Below are positions 47,846-57,478 of a stretch of DNA of 64,000 bases, piece after piece (position 1 is the stretch's first letter; every line of letters begins with the position of its first letter). This DNA comes from Streptococcus thalassemiae (GTDB taxonomy: Bacteria > Bacillota > Bacilli > Lactobacillales > Streptococcaceae). The notes beneath the pieces are model-generated. The model saw only the letters and a list, made by a program, of their open reading frames with translations, was not told where the DNA came from and searched no databases. The DNA lies in assembly GCF_903645285.1 (NCBI RefSeq), contig NZ_CAHJXN010000002.1, positions 186,001-250,000 of the forward strand. The letters are read 5' to 3'. The translations under genes and the position numbers were made by a program.

Positions 47846-47874
47846 AGTATATACTTGTTTCTTTCACTTGTCAA
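47846..47874 (-). promoter_or_regulatory. glmS promoter
   Basis: TTGACA (47869-47874), 17-base spacer, TATACT (47846-47851), minus strand. Confidence 0.8.
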
Positions 47875-47881
47875 GAGTAAA

Positions 47882-47900
47882 AATTGGTATAGTTCAAATT
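47882..47900. promoter_or_regulatory. operator-like element 2 (NagR/GntR type) upstream of the glmS -35
   Basis: AATTGGTATAGTTCAAATT, same core ATTGGTATAG as element 1, 79 bases away on the other side of the promoter. Confidence 0.55.
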
Positions 47901-47914
47901 CATCTCCTGTAAGC

Positions 47915-47950
47915 AAAAAACTCTGACCAATTAAAATCATTAGTCAGAGT
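47915..47950 (-). terminator. terminator after the GH1 gene
   Basis: ACTCTGAC / GTCAGAGT stem, then TTTTTTG on the minus strand. Confidence 0.85.
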
Positions 47951-47956
47951 CCTTTT

Positions 47957-49336
47957 TTAAAATCCATTATTGCCGCTTAATTCCTTGAACCAGTGCCCTG
48001 ATTTCTTCAGACGACGTTCTTGCGTTTCCAAGTCTAATTCGACCAAGCCATAGCGATTTTTATAACTATTGAGCCATGACCAGCAATCAATAAAGGTCCA
48101 GATTAAGTATCCTTTACAGTTGGCTCCATCTTTAATGGCACGGTGAAGTTCACGAAGATGACCTTTTACAAAGCCAATACGGTAATCATCTTGAATCATC
48201 CCATCTTGACGGAATTTTTCTTCCCCTTCAACACCCATACCATTCTCTGTCAACATCCATTCGATATTACCATAATTTTCCTTGATATTTTGAGCAATGT
48301 CATAGATCCCTTGCTCATAAATCTCCCAGCCACGATGAGGATTGATTTTACGTCCAGGCATCACATAAGGCTCGTAAAAATGTTCTGGTAAGAGTGGACT
48401 CTCTGGATGCTTAGAAAATCGAGGAGCCATAACACGCAAAGGTTGATAGTAGTTGACACCAAGGAAGTCCACCGTATTGTCACGAATGAGCTCCAACTCC
48501 TCCTCTGTAGCATCAGGCAAGAGACCGTATTCATGTAAGATTTCTACCAACTCCTGTGGATAAGTACCCAAAACGGACGGATCTAAGAAAGATTGAGCCT
48601 GGAAAAGGTCCGCAATGCGAGCTGCCTTGACATCAGCAGGATGCTGGCTACGTGGATAAGCCGGTGTCAAGTTTAAGACAATCCCAATCTTGGAGTCTGG
48701 CAAAAGTTCATGACAAGCCTTAACCGCCCGACTGCTGGCCAATTGTGTGTGATAGGCTACTTTAACCGCCGCTTCTGCATCCACCTTATGTGGATAATGG
48801 GCATCGTAAAAATAGCCAAATTCCACAGGAACGATGGGCTCGTTAAAGGTAATCCATTGATCCACTAAATCTCCATAAGTCTCAAAACAAAAACGAGCAT
48901 AGTCTTCATAAGCTGAGACAGTCGCCTTATTTTCCCAACCATCACCATCTTCTTGAAGAGCAAAAGGCAGATCAAAATGATAGAGATTGACTAAAAGACG
49001 AATTCCTTTAGCCTTAATAGCCTCAAAAACCTTACGATAGAAATCCACACCTTGAGCATTGACTTCCCCACGCCCTTGTGGAAAAATCCGTGACCACTGA
49101 ATAGAAGTCCGAAAGGCCGTGTGACCAGTTTCTAACAAGAGGTCGATATCCTGTTCCCAATTTTCATAAAAGGTCGATGTTTTATCTGGACCAATCCCAT
49201 TATAGTAGCGATTTGGCTCCACTTGGAACCAGTAATCCCAGAGATTATCTCCCTTACCGTCACCAGCTACACGTCCTTCTGTCTGTGGCCCAGAAGTAGA
49301 GGATCCCCAGACAAAATCCTTTGGAAATTTTAGCAT
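47957..49336 (-). CDS. GH1 family beta-glucosidase / 6-phospho-beta-glucosidase
   Basis: A 459-residue cytoplasmic retaining glycosidase. Start MLKFPKDFVWGSSTSGPQTE is the GH1 signature; acid/base Glu is in WITFNEPIVPVEFGYFY and nucleophile Glu in WMLTENGMGVEGEE. No signal peptide. In pneumococcus a GH1 gene occupies the same position next to glmS and proS. Whether the substrate is phosphorylated cannot be decided; no PTS gene is adjacent. Confidence 0.92.
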   Translation of the reverse strand: MLKFPKDFVWGSSTSGPQTEGRVAGDGKGDNLWDYWFQVEPNRYYNGIGPDKTSTFYENWEQDIDLLLETGHTAFRTSIQWSRIFPQGRGEVNAQGVDFYRKVFEAIKAKGIRLLVNLYHFDLPFALQEDGDGWENKATVSAYEDYARFCFETYGDLVDQWITFNEPIVPVEFGYFYDAHYPHKVDAEAAVKVAYHTQLASSRAVKACHELLPDSKIGIVLNLTPAYPRSQHPADVKAARIADLFQAQSFLDPSVLGTYPQELVEILHEYGLLPDATEEELELIRDNTVDFLGVNYYQPLRVMAPRFSKHPESPLLPEHFYEPYVMPGRKINPHRGWEIYEQGIYDIAQNIKENYGNIEWMLTENGMGVEGEEKFRQDGMIQDDYRIGFVKGHLRELHRAIKDGANCKGYLIWTFIDCWSWLNSYKNRYGLVELDLETQERRLKKSGHWFKELSGNNGF

Positions 49337-49434
49337 ACATTTACCTCTTTATCTACTCATTTTTCCCATTATACAGAAAAAACAAGGTAAAAACTAGTTA
49401 CATTTTTTCCTTGTTTTTCTTCTGATTATAGTTT

Positions 49435-51300
<1,866 letters not shown>

Positions 51301-52560
51301 TTATCTAAAAAAGAGTCGCATAATGTCATTCCAAGTCACAGCAATCATCAAGACAACCATGATGACCACTCCGGCCAAGGTGACATAGGTTTCAATTTCT
51401 TGTTTCAATGGTTTGCGGCGGATGGCTTCTAGGATATTGAGCACAATCTTACCACCATCCAGAGCTGGAATCGGAATAAGATTAAAAATCCCGATATTGA
51501 TGGAAATCATTGCCAAGAAGTACAAGACGTTCTCAATTCCATTTTTAGCGGCATCACTACTTGCCTTAAAGATGGCAACAGGTCCACCTAGCTTGTTCAA
51601 ATCCGGTTGGAAAATCAGATTTTTCAGTGCTGAGAGAATTCGGAGGGCCGAGTCAGCAGCAGTTGTAAATCCACCTACAAACATGGATAGAAAATCTGAC
51701 TTAATCCCCGGTTGAACACCTAGAAGGTAACGGCCTTGACTTTCTTCGGGTGTAACCGTAACTTGTTTGTCACTACCCTTTTCAGAAATCGTCACATCCA
51801 AAGTCGGTTCCGTCTTATCTTTGGTTTCTGATTCCACAGCCTGAATCAAACTTTCCCAGTTGCTAATCTCATGTGAACCAATCTTGGTAATCTGTGCCGT
51901 TTCTGGTACTCCCACCTTAGCCAAGGCCCCTTGGGGCATGACATGGAACTGGTTGGTATCGACATCTCTGACACCACCCTGCATGAAGATTAAAATCCAG
52001 AAAACAACGACACCTAAGATAAAGTTGTTCATAGGGCCTGCAAAATTAGTAATGAGTTTCCCCCAGATAGTTGCATTTTGATATTGAACATCTAAAGGTG
52101 CAATTCGAACCTCAGTTCCATCTGCTTCCACAACCGTTGCATCGTGATCCACTGCAAATGTTTTTTCTTCTTCCAGAACCAATCCTTTGATAAAGAGCTT
52201 GTCTTCAAAATCAAACTGGGTCACCTGCATAGGGAGGGCTGTTTGATCCAATTTTTTACCTGAGAGATTGATGCGTTTAACCTTACCATCATCAGCAAGT
52301 GTCAAACTAACAGGCGTTCCTGTCTTGATTTCAGTTGTATCATCACCCCAACCGGCCATGCGGACATAGCCACCCAGAGGCAAGATTCGAATGGTATAGG
52401 CCGTTCCATCCTTGCCAATGTGAGCAAAGATTTTAGGTCCCATACCGATGGCAAATTCACGTACTAAAATCCCTGATTTCTTGGCAAAGTAGAAGTGTCC
52501 GAACTCGTGCACTACTACAATAATCCCGAAAACCAGAATAAAGGTTAAAATTCCGAGCAT
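51301..52560 (-). CDS. rseP: site-2 intramembrane metalloprotease RseP/Eep
   Basis: Zinc protease cleaving within the membrane, 419 residues; in streptococci and enterococci (Eep) it processes lipoprotein signal peptides and pheromones. Active site H18-E-F-G-H22 in [11 protein letters not shown], second metal ligand in [11 protein letters not shown]. One PDZ domain lies between membrane segments (about 200-290). It is located between cdsA and proS, the order conserved in Firmicutes. Confidence 0.95.
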   Translation of the reverse strand: MLGILTFILVFGIIVVVHEFGHFYFAKKSGILVREFAIGMGPKIFAHIGKDGTAYTIRILPLGGYVRMAGWGDDTTEIKTGTPVSLTLADDGKVKRINLSGKKLDQTALPMQVTQFDFEDKLFIKGLVLEEEKTFAVDHDATVVEADGTEVRIAPLDVQYQNATIWGKLITNFAGPMNNFILGVVVFWILIFMQGGVRDVDTNQFHVMPQGALAKVGVPETAQITKIGSHEISNWESLIQAVESETKDKTEPTLDVTISEKGSDKQVTVTPEESQGRYLLGVQPGIKSDFLSMFVGGFTTAADSALRILSALKNLIFQPDLNKLGGPVAIFKASSDAAKNGIENVLYFLAMISINIGIFNLIPIPALDGGKIVLNILEAIRRKPLKQEIETYVTLAGVVIMVVLMIAVTWNDIMRLFFR

Positions 52561-52581
52561 AGTGTTTCCTCCATCTTTTGA

Positions 52582-53385
52582 TTAAAAGAGTCCAAACAAG
52601 TGCATGATTGGAAATACAAGCAACATACTATCGAAACGATCCAAAACACCACCATGTCCAGGGATAAATTTCCCAGAATCCTTGACACCAAAGTGACGCT
52701 TGATCGAACTTTCTAGTAAATCACCAAATTGTCCAGCAATGCTAAAGAAAATAGCAAAGATTGACATCTTGTAAATTCCATACGGAAGAGCAACTGTACT
52801 GTCAACTATCATAAAGATGATGGTTACTAAAATCGCACCTAAAATACCACCCAAGGCACCCTCAAAGGTTTTATTTGGAGAAACTGTCGGAGCTAATTTT
52901 CGTTTACCATAGTTCATCCCAACAAGATAGGCACCACTGTCTGTCGCCCAAACAATACACAAGGCTAATAGTGCCTTATCTAAACCTGCAATTCTAGCAT
53001 CTAATAGAGCATTAAAACCAAAGCCCACATAGAAACTCATAGCAAGAGGGAAAACAGCGTCCTCAATCGTATAAGACTTGCTAAAAACAGTCGTTCCTAA
53101 CATGATTGAAATCAACACACTATAGGCAACCACATTTCCATCAACTGGCAAAAAAGTCAGGTAATTCTCCAAGGGAATGGTCAAAGCAAAGGTTGCAAAG
53201 AGGGTTAAGAGGCCCTCCATAGTCATGGTCTCTAGACCTCTCATCTTCAAAAGTTCATGCATGGCTAGCATGGCTATGATTCCAATTGCTATCTGAAGCA
53301 AGAGTCCTCCAATCATTAAAATTGGTAGGAAAATAGCCAGGGCCATCCCTGCAAACAAGGTTCTTTTCTGTAAATCCTGTGTCAT
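52582..53385 (-). CDS. cdsA: phosphatidate cytidylyltransferase
   Basis: Integral membrane enzyme making CDP-diacylglycerol from CTP and phosphatidic acid for phospholipid synthesis. 267 residues, about eight helices. The CDP-diglyceride signature lies in the C-terminal part: GKRKLAPTVSPNKTFEGALG and KRHFGVKDSGKFIPGHGGVLD. Co-transcribed with uppS (8 bases) and rseP (21 bases). Confidence 0.96.
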   Translation of the reverse strand: MTQDLQKRTLFAGMALAIFLPILMIGGLLLQIAIGIIAMLAMHELLKMRGLETMTMEGLLTLFATFALTIPLENYLTFLPVDGNVVAYSVLISIMLGTTVFSKSYTIEDAVFPLAMSFYVGFGFNALLDARIAGLDKALLALCIVWATDSGAYLVGMNYGKRKLAPTVSPNKTFEGALGGILGAILVTIIFMIVDSTVALPYGIYKMSIFAIFFSIAGQFGDLLESSIKRHFGVKDSGKFIPGHGGVLDRFDSMLLVFPIMHLFGLF

Positions 53386-53393
53386 ATTTCCTC

Positions 53394-54152
53394 CTAAACT
53401 CCTCCAAATCGGCGATGACGACGATTGTAGGCAAGAATGGCTTCCTGCAAGGCCGCCTCGTCAAAATCAGGCCACAAGGTGTCCGTAAAATAGAGCTCAC
53501 TGTAGGCTCCCTGCCATGGAAGGAAATTGCTCAAACGTAATTCTCCACTAGTACGGATAATCAAGTCTGGGTCTCGTAACTCCTTAGGCAAATGCTGGGT
53601 AAAGAGATAGTTGCCAATCAATTCCTCTGTGATGTCACCTGGGTTGATTTTGGCATCTAACACATCCTGAGAAATCAACTTAAGAGCCTGTGTAATCTCA
53701 GCACGTCCACCATAGTTGAGGGCAAAATTAAGAATCAAACCTGTGTTGTTCTTAGTCAATTCCTCAGCTTTAGTCAGAGCTTCAAAGGTTTGCTTAGGTA
53801 GGCGGTCTGTTTCCCCAATCATTTGAATCTTAACATTATTCGCATGCAATTCCGGGACATAATTATCATAAAACTCTACTGGCAAGTTCATGATAAACTT
53901 GACTTCCTGATCTGGACGTGTCCAGTTTTCTGTAGAAAAAGCATAGACCGTAATAACCTTAACGCCTAGTTTGTTGGCTGCCTTGGTCACAGTTTGCAAT
54001 GCTTCCATGCCCGCCTTATGTCCAAAAACTCGCGGTTGCATACGTTTTTTAGCCCAACGGCCATTTCCATCCATAATGATGCCGATATGAGCAGGAACCT
54101 GTGTCGGAACCTCTACTTCCACAGCCTTATCTTTCTTAAAAAATCCAAACAT
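53394..54152 (-). CDS. uppS: undecaprenyl pyrophosphate synthase
   Basis: cis-Prenyltransferase that makes the C55 lipid carrier for cell-wall synthesis, 252 residues. The start MFGFFKKDK at 54152 is used since it matches the pneumococcal protein and follows AGGAATAAG; an earlier ATG (54170) is unlikely. Signatures: HIGIIMDGNGRWAKKR (catalytic Asp), YAFSTENWTRP and the C-terminal DLIIRTSGELRLSNFLPWQ. First gene of the uppS-cdsA-rseP-proS group. Confidence 0.97.
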   Translation of the reverse strand: MFGFFKKDKAVEVEVPTQVPAHIGIIMDGNGRWAKKRMQPRVFGHKAGMEALQTVTKAANKLGVKVITVYAFSTENWTRPDQEVKFIMNLPVEFYDNYVPELHANNVKIQMIGETDRLPKQTFEALTKAEELTKNNTGLILNFALNYGGRAEITQALKLISQDVLDAKINPGDITEELIGNYLFTQHLPKELRDPDLIIRTSGELRLSNFLPWQGAYSELYFTDTLWPDFDEAALQEAILAYNRRHRRFGGV

Positions 54153-54237
54153 GATCTTATTCCTATTCAAAAATCTATCGTTTCATTATACCATATTTCC
54201 CTATTTTCTTCTATCACTAAGCTATTTATACTCTTCG

Positions 54238-54340
54238 AAAATCTCTTCAAACCACGTCAGCTCTATCTGCAACCTCAAAACAGTGTTTTGAGCAACCTGC
54301 GGCTAGCTTCCTAGTTTGCTCTTTGATTTTCATTGAGTAT
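54238..54340 (+). repeat. BOX element (short form without complete boxB, plus orientation)
   Basis: Starts ATACTCTTCGAAAATCTCTT and ends TTTTCATTGAGTAT, with the CAAAACAGTGTTTTGAG palindrome. About 103 bp upstream of uppS. Confidence 0.92.
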
Positions 54341-54365
54341 TATTCTCAGGCACAAAGCCCATTTC

Positions 54366-54460
54366 CAAAAAAATAAGCCGCCTGATTGGGCGACTTTATT
54401 TTATAGGGAGATTATTATGAAAAAGTTTTAGGAGTTTAAGTTAAGGTCTTCTTAACTTAT
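54366..54460 (-). ncRNA. csRNA-type small RNA (CiaR-dependent) near uppS
   Basis: Promoter with CiaR box CTTAAA-GTTTC-CTTAAG (54483-54499, direct repeat read as CTTAAG-N5-TTTAAG on the minus strand), 10 bases, -10 TATACT (54467-54472). The RNA would be about 90 nt, carries the conserved core CATAATAATCTCCC found in all three csRNAs here and an unpaired ACTCCTAAAAC, and ends in a terminator hairpin GTCGCC-CAATCA-GGCGGC with T run (54366-54396). The CiaR box overlaps the stop codon of the upstream nucleotidyltransferase gene. Confidence 0.85.
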
Positions 54461-54482
54461 GAACTTAGTATACACTTCTTAG

Positions 54483-54499
54483 CTTAAAGTTTCCTTAAG
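54483..54499 (-). promoter_or_regulatory. CiaR binding site of the first csRNA
   Basis: Direct repeat of TTTAAG type with 5-base spacing (minus strand CTTAAG-GAAAC-TTTAAG), 10 bases upstream of the -10. Confidence 0.8.
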
Positions 54500-55067
54500 T
54501 ATTTTTAAAAATCAAATTTTTCCATTTCTCCTGCCAATTTTTCTTGGATAGACGTGTTCGATAAAGTTCCATTCGGTCTTCATTTTCTAAGAAATGAGGA
54601 GTTGGACGAACTTGAAAATTCAAAATATCCTCCAAACCATAAGGTGCATAGAGTTCAAAATCGGATTCTTCATTCAAGCGCAGTCCAACTGCCGTACACC
54701 GTTCTGGATACTTACTCATAGCATCACGGGAACTGGTATAGGGAGCAGTGTGAGGACTGTGCTGATGCATATAGACCTGATTTTTCAATTCCCACTGGTA
54801 CTGAGGAGAATCCTCTCGTAGCTTTTTCTCCAGTAATAAGGTTTCCTCATAAGAAATATCTGGATTAAAGAAAATCACATCTACATCTGTTTCACAGTCA
54901 AAAGGGGATTTGTCTGACAAGAGATTCCAAATAAAATTTCTGACAGAACCTGCTGCCAACCACGAGTCTTTCAGACCAAGGTTTCGGATGATCGTCAGAA
55001 TAGCCATCATATCTGGATTTTTTCTAAAAGCCTCTAGAATTTCTTGCTTATTTTTCATTGTATTCAT
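54495..55067 (-). CDS. nucleotidyltransferase-family protein
   Basis: A 190-residue protein of the DUF925/nucleotidyltransferase family. Core features: GSVRNFIWN with the Gly-Ser signature and [14 protein letters not shown] with the metal-binding acidic residues. Function not established. The start overlaps the end of ruvB by 20 bases, suggesting co-transcription with ruvB. The 3' end carries the promoter of a csRNA. Confidence 0.8.
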   Translation of the reverse strand: MNTMKNKQEILEAFRKNPDMMAILTIIRNLGLKDSWLAAGSVRNFIWNLLSDKSPFDCETDVDVIFFNPDISYEETLLLEKKLREDSPQYQWELKNQVYMHQHSPHTAPYTSSRDAMSKYPERCTAVGLRLNEESDFELYAPYGLEDILNFQVRPTPHFLENEDRMELYRTRLSKKNWQEKWKNLIFKNT

Positions 55068-56046
55068 AACCTAAGTGCTCATATGCCTTAGCAGTCGCCA
55101 CCCGTCCAGACCGCGTCCGCATGATAAAGCCTTTTTGAATCAAGTAGGGCTCATACATGTCTTCAACTGTCTCACGTTCTTCTGCTATGTTAACAGAAAG
55201 AGTTCCTAATCCGACAGGGCCACCACCGTACATCTCAATCATGGTACGAAGGATTTTCTGGTCCACATAGTCCAGACCTTCATGGTCAACATCCAGCATG
55301 GTCAAAGCCTTATCCGTAATAACATCATCGATAACCCCATTCCCCATAATCTGGGCAAAATCGCGCACGCGCTTGAGGAGGCGATTGGCAATACGAGGAG
55401 TACCTCGACTACGCAAGGCCAACTCAGATGCTGCCTCATGAGTGATTTCCATCTCAAAAATATCTGCCGTCCGCTCAACAATTTCCGTCAAATCAGCATG
55501 AGCATAATACTCCATATGACCTGTAATCCCAAAACGTGCCCGTAGTGGATTTGAGAGCATACCAGCCCGAGTCGTCGCACCAATCAAGGTAAAAGGTGGT
55601 AACTCCAAATGAACACTGCGACTACCTTCACCAGCACCAATCATGATATCGATATAAAAGTCCTCCATGGCACTATAAAGCACCTCTTCCACCGACATGG
55701 GCAAACGATGAATCTCATCAATAAAGAGGACATCCCCAGGTTCTAAGTCATTCAAAATAGCTACCAGATCTCCGGCTTTTTCAATGACTGGACCCGAAGT
55801 CTGCTTGAGATTGACACCTAGTTCGTTGGCAATAACAAAAGCCATGGTCGTTTTCCCCAAGCCTGGAGGCCCGAATAAGAGGACATGATCCAGCGCTTCA
55901 TCCCGCATTTTGGCAGCTTCGATAAAGATTTGGAGCTGATCCTTGACCTTGTCCTGCCCAATATATTCACGTAAGTACTGAGGACGGAGCGTGCGTTCTA
56001 CCAACTCCTCATCCCCCATTATCTCATTATCTAAAATTCTACTCAT
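55048..56046 (-). CDS. ruvB: Holliday junction branch-migration ATPase RuvB
   Basis: Hexameric AAA+ motor for branch migration with RuvA, 332 residues. Walker A is [15 protein letters not shown], Walker B is [12 protein letters not shown], sensor 1 region is [14 protein letters not shown], and the C-terminal winged helix ends [19 protein letters not shown]. ruvA is not adjacent. Promoter -35 TTGTTT (56076-56081), 17-base spacer, extended -10 TGATATAAT (TATAAT 56053-56058). Confidence 0.97.
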   Translation of the reverse strand: MSRILDNEIMGDEELVERTLRPQYLREYIGQDKVKDQLQIFIEAAKMRDEALDHVLLFGPPGLGKTTMAFVIANELGVNLKQTSGPVIEKAGDLVAILNDLEPGDVLFIDEIHRLPMSVEEVLYSAMEDFYIDIMIGAGEGSRSVHLELPPFTLIGATTRAGMLSNPLRARFGITGHMEYYAHADLTEIVERTADIFEMEITHEAASELALRSRGTPRIANRLLKRVRDFAQIMGNGVIDDVITDKALTMLDVDHEGLDYVDQKILRTMIEMYGGGPVGLGTLSVNIAEERETVEDMYEPYLIQKGFIMRTRSGRVATAKAYEHLGYEYNEK

Positions 56047-56081
56047 GGCTCTATTATATCAAAAAACCAAGCCACAAACAA

Positions 56082-56104
56082 AAAAGCCACCCGATTGGGT
56101 GACT
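56082..56104 (-). terminator. minus-strand terminator upstream of ruvB
   Basis: GTCACCC-AATC-GGGTGGC followed by TTTTTTG on the minus strand. Same style as the csRNA terminators, but no csRNA body precedes it; toxin locus 1 sits there instead. Confidence 0.65.
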
Positions 56105-56123
56105 CCTGAGTTTAGCACGTATG

Positions 56124-56132
56124 TGGTATAAT
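56124..56132 (+). promoter_or_regulatory. toxin 1 mRNA promoter (extended -10)
   Basis: TGGTATAAT, extended -10 with no clear -35, 41 bases upstream of the putative Shine-Dalgarno. Confidence 0.7.
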
Positions 56133-56179
56133 ATTCTACGGCACTGCTACACCGCCTACGAAAGGAGGTGAGATAGCCC

Positions 56180-56272
56180 ATGATGGATACAATACTTAAA
56201 ACTATCATCGGACCAATTGTGGTCGGTGTCGTTCTTCGCTTAGTCGATAAATGGCTAAACAAGGACAAATAG
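56180..56272 (+). CDS. Fst-family type I toxin, copy 1 (30 residues)
   Basis: Small membrane toxin: MMDTILKTIIGPIVVGVVLR followed by LVDKWLNKDK. It has a single hydrophobic helix with the invariant Pro and Val-Gly and the charged tail with Trp, the hallmarks of the Fst/Par toxin family. AAAGGAGGTGAG precedes the ATG. In known members (pAD1 Fst) such peptides damage the membrane and are silenced by an antisense RNA. The toxin mRNA ends at the terminator 56282-56319 shared with the antisense RNA. A near-identical copy lies 422 bp downstream. Confidence 0.88.
   Translation: MMDTILKTIIGPIVVGVVLRLVDKWLNKDK
56189..56199 (+). repeat. direct repeat DRa of toxin locus 1
   Basis: ACAATACTTAA at codons 4-7 of the toxin. 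The partner DRb is at 56338-56348. Wider similarity: TAGCC[C/T]ATGAT before both. Confidence 0.85.
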
Positions 56273-56281
56273 TGTCAAAAA

Positions 56282-56351
56282 GACCCCAAGCTTATTTGGA
56301 CGTGAGCTTGGGGTCTTTTCTAGCCTATGATATAGACACAATACTTAATTC
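56282..56351 (-). ncRNA. antisense antitoxin RNA of toxin locus 1 (RNA II-like)
   Basis: Minus-strand promoter TTGACA (56381-56386), 17-base spacer, GATAAT (56358-56363) directs transcription into the toxin mRNA 3' region. The RNA of about 70 nt ends at the bidirectional stem GACCCCAAGCT / AGCTTGGGGTC (56282-56315). Its 5' part is the complement of a direct repeat (56338-56348) of the toxin start region (56189-56199), the par-locus architecture. Confidence 0.85.
56338..56348 (+). repeat. direct repeat DRb of toxin locus 1
   Basis: ACAATACTTAA, identical to DRa (56189-56199); read in antisense it pairs with the toxin start region. Confidence 0.85.
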
Positions 56352-56451
56352 CCTTTTATTATCCCATAGTTCACAAAATTTGTCAAAACTTTACATCCTC
56401 ATCTATTTAGCTTGTCAAGCTTTAACCCATATCCAATAACTAAACGAAAGT

Positions 56452-56523
56452 TATCGAAAAATTATTTTTAGAATAGTCCCCAAAAGCCTGAAATAGAGCC
56501 AAAAAACTCCGCCTGATTGGGCG
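56452..56523 (+). repeat. 72-bp repeat, first copy (csRNA 3' flank)
   Basis: Starts TATCGAAAAATTATTTTTAG and runs through the terminator-like GCCTGATTGGGC. It matches 57121-57192 with three differences, two of them a compensating pair in the terminator stem. Confidence 0.85.
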
Positions 56524-56545
56524 ACTCCCGAGTTTAGCACTTATG

Positions 56546-56554
56546 TGGTCTAAT
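56546..56554 (+). promoter_or_regulatory. toxin 2 mRNA promoter (extended -10, variant)
   Basis: TGGTCTAAT; compare TGGTATAAT at locus 1. The A-to-C change in the -10 should weaken it. Confidence 0.6.
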
Positions 56555-56601
56555 ATTCTACGGCACTGCTACACCGCCTACGAAAGGAGGTGAGATAGCC
56601 C

Positions 56602-56694
56602 ATGATGGAATTAGTACTCAAAACTATCATCGGACCAATTGTGGTCGGTGTCGTTCTTCGATTAGTCGATAAATGGCTAAACAAGGACAAATAG
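56602..56694 (+). CDS. Fst-family type I toxin, copy 2 (30 residues)
   Basis: Identical to copy 1 except residues 3-6 (MMELVL versus MMDTIL): MMELVLKTIIGPIVVGVVLR then LVDKWLNKDK. The same ribosome binding site AAAGGAGGTGAG, leader and downstream terminator. The changed codons are exactly those covered by the antisense-pairing repeat. Confidence 0.88.
   Translation: MMELVLKTIIGPIVVGVVLRLVDKWLNKDK
56612..56621 (+). repeat. direct repeat DRa of toxin locus 2
   Basis: TAGTACTCAA at codons 4-7. Partner at 56762-56771 is identical. Locus 1 has a different sequence at both positions. Confidence 0.85.
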
Positions 56695-56704
56695 TGTCAA
56701 AAAA

Positions 56705-56774
56705 GACCTCAAGCTTATTTGGTCGTGAGCTTGGGGTCTTTTCTAGCCTATGATATAGAACTAGTACTCAATTT
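56705..56774 (-). ncRNA. antisense antitoxin RNA of toxin locus 2
   Basis: Promoter TTGACA (56804-56809), 17-base spacer, GATAAT (56781-56786) on the minus strand; ends at the shared stem GACCTCAAGCT / AGCTTGGGGTC (56705-56738). Contains the complement of DRb2. Confidence 0.85.
56762..56771 (+). repeat. direct repeat DRb of toxin locus 2
   Basis: TAGTACTCAA, matching DRa2 at 56612-56621. Confidence 0.85.
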
Positions 56775-56868
56775 CTTTTTATTATCCCACAGTTCACACA
56801 TTTTGTCAATGTTTTACATCATCTTTAACCGCCGTACAACAAGACTTTCAAGTTTAAGAGAAAATTAG

Positions 56869-57072
56869 GGATTCTATCAATTTCATAGAAATTTTGATTT
56901 AGTAAACGAAGAGACAATCTTACATGTCACTTCTCATTTAATACGCCACTACTGGACAAGCAAAATCATTATTACAGCAGTTCCAGTCCTTCAATTAACA
57001 GTCACTTACAATCAAATTGAGTTTGAAGTAGCTGAAGTAACAGCAAACCTATTTCTTAGTCATATTTCCTAA
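56869..57072 (+). pseudogene. possible gene remnant without a start codon
   Basis: A frame of about 67 codons from the stop at 56866 to TAA at 57070. It reads GFYQFHRNFDLVNEETILHV and later ITAVPVLQLTVTYNQIEFEV, protein-like (alternating hydrophobic/charged, no runs of stops) but with no ATG or ribosome binding site. It could be the C-terminus of a lost gene. Family not recognised. Other than this the 56.8-57.1 kb stretch shows nothing. Confidence 0.35.
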
Positions 57073-57120
57073 AAAAGTCCCCGCCAATTCCCCGACCAAA
57101 ATCCGAAAAATATCGAAAAA

Positions 57121-57192
57121 TATCGAAAAATGATTTTTAGAATAGTCCCCAAAAGCCTGAAATAGAGCCAAAAAACTCCACCTGATTGGGTG
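57121..57192 (+). repeat. 72-bp repeat, second copy (3' flank of csRNA 2)
   Basis: Matches 56452-56523; includes the csRNA 2 terminator and downstream flank. Confidence 0.85.
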
Positions 57193-57266
57193 GAGTTAAG
57201 GGAGATTATTATGAAAAAGAAAAGTTTAGGATTTTATTAAATAAAGTTAGGAGGTCTTTATTTAAT
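57170..57266 (-). ncRNA. csRNA-type small RNA (CiaR-dependent), second
   Basis: CiaR box CTTAAA-ACTAG-CTTAAC (57289-57305; minus strand GTTAAG-N5-TTTAAG), 10 bases, -10 TATCAT (57273-57278). The RNA of about 95 nt contains GACCTCCTAAC, an anti-Shine-Dalgarno stretch, then the core CATAATAATCTCCC and the terminator ACTCCACC-CAATCA-GGTGGAGT with T6 (57170-57196). Tandem with the third csRNA. Confidence 0.88.
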
Positions 57267-57288
57267 AACTATATGATACAAGACAAAG

Positions 57289-57305
57289 CTTAAAACTAGC
57301 TTAAC
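57289..57305 (-). promoter_or_regulatory. CiaR binding site of csRNA 2
   Basis: Minus strand GTTAAG-CTAGT-TTTAAG; one mismatch to TTTAAG-N5-TTTAAG. Confidence 0.8.
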
Positions 57306-57360
57306 TTTTCTCAAATTCTAGCATTTTTTAAAAATTTCTATCAGCATCACCTCACCCCAC

Positions 57361-57456
57361 AAAAAAGTCACCTGATTAGGTGACTTCATTAGGAGATTAT
57401 GATGAAAAAAAAGTTTTAGGATTTCATTAAATAAAGTTAGGAGGTCTTTATTTAAT
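57361..57456 (-). ncRNA. csRNA-type small RNA (CiaR-dependent), third
   Basis: CiaR box CTTAAA-CTTTG-CTTAAG (57479-57495), 10 bases, -10 TATCAT (57463-57468). Body nearly identical to csRNA 2: the stretch TAAATAAAGACCTCCTAACT and the core TCATAATCTCC, ending in AAGTCACC-TAATCA-GGTGACTT with T run. Located just after the GNAT gene stop. Confidence 0.88.
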
Positions 57457-57478
57457 GACTATATGATACTAGACCATC

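Noticed and set aside
47765..47960. glmS leader examined for a glmS ribozyme
   Set aside because: No conserved catalytic core or P1/P2 pairing at the expected position; operator-like repeats explain the leader better.
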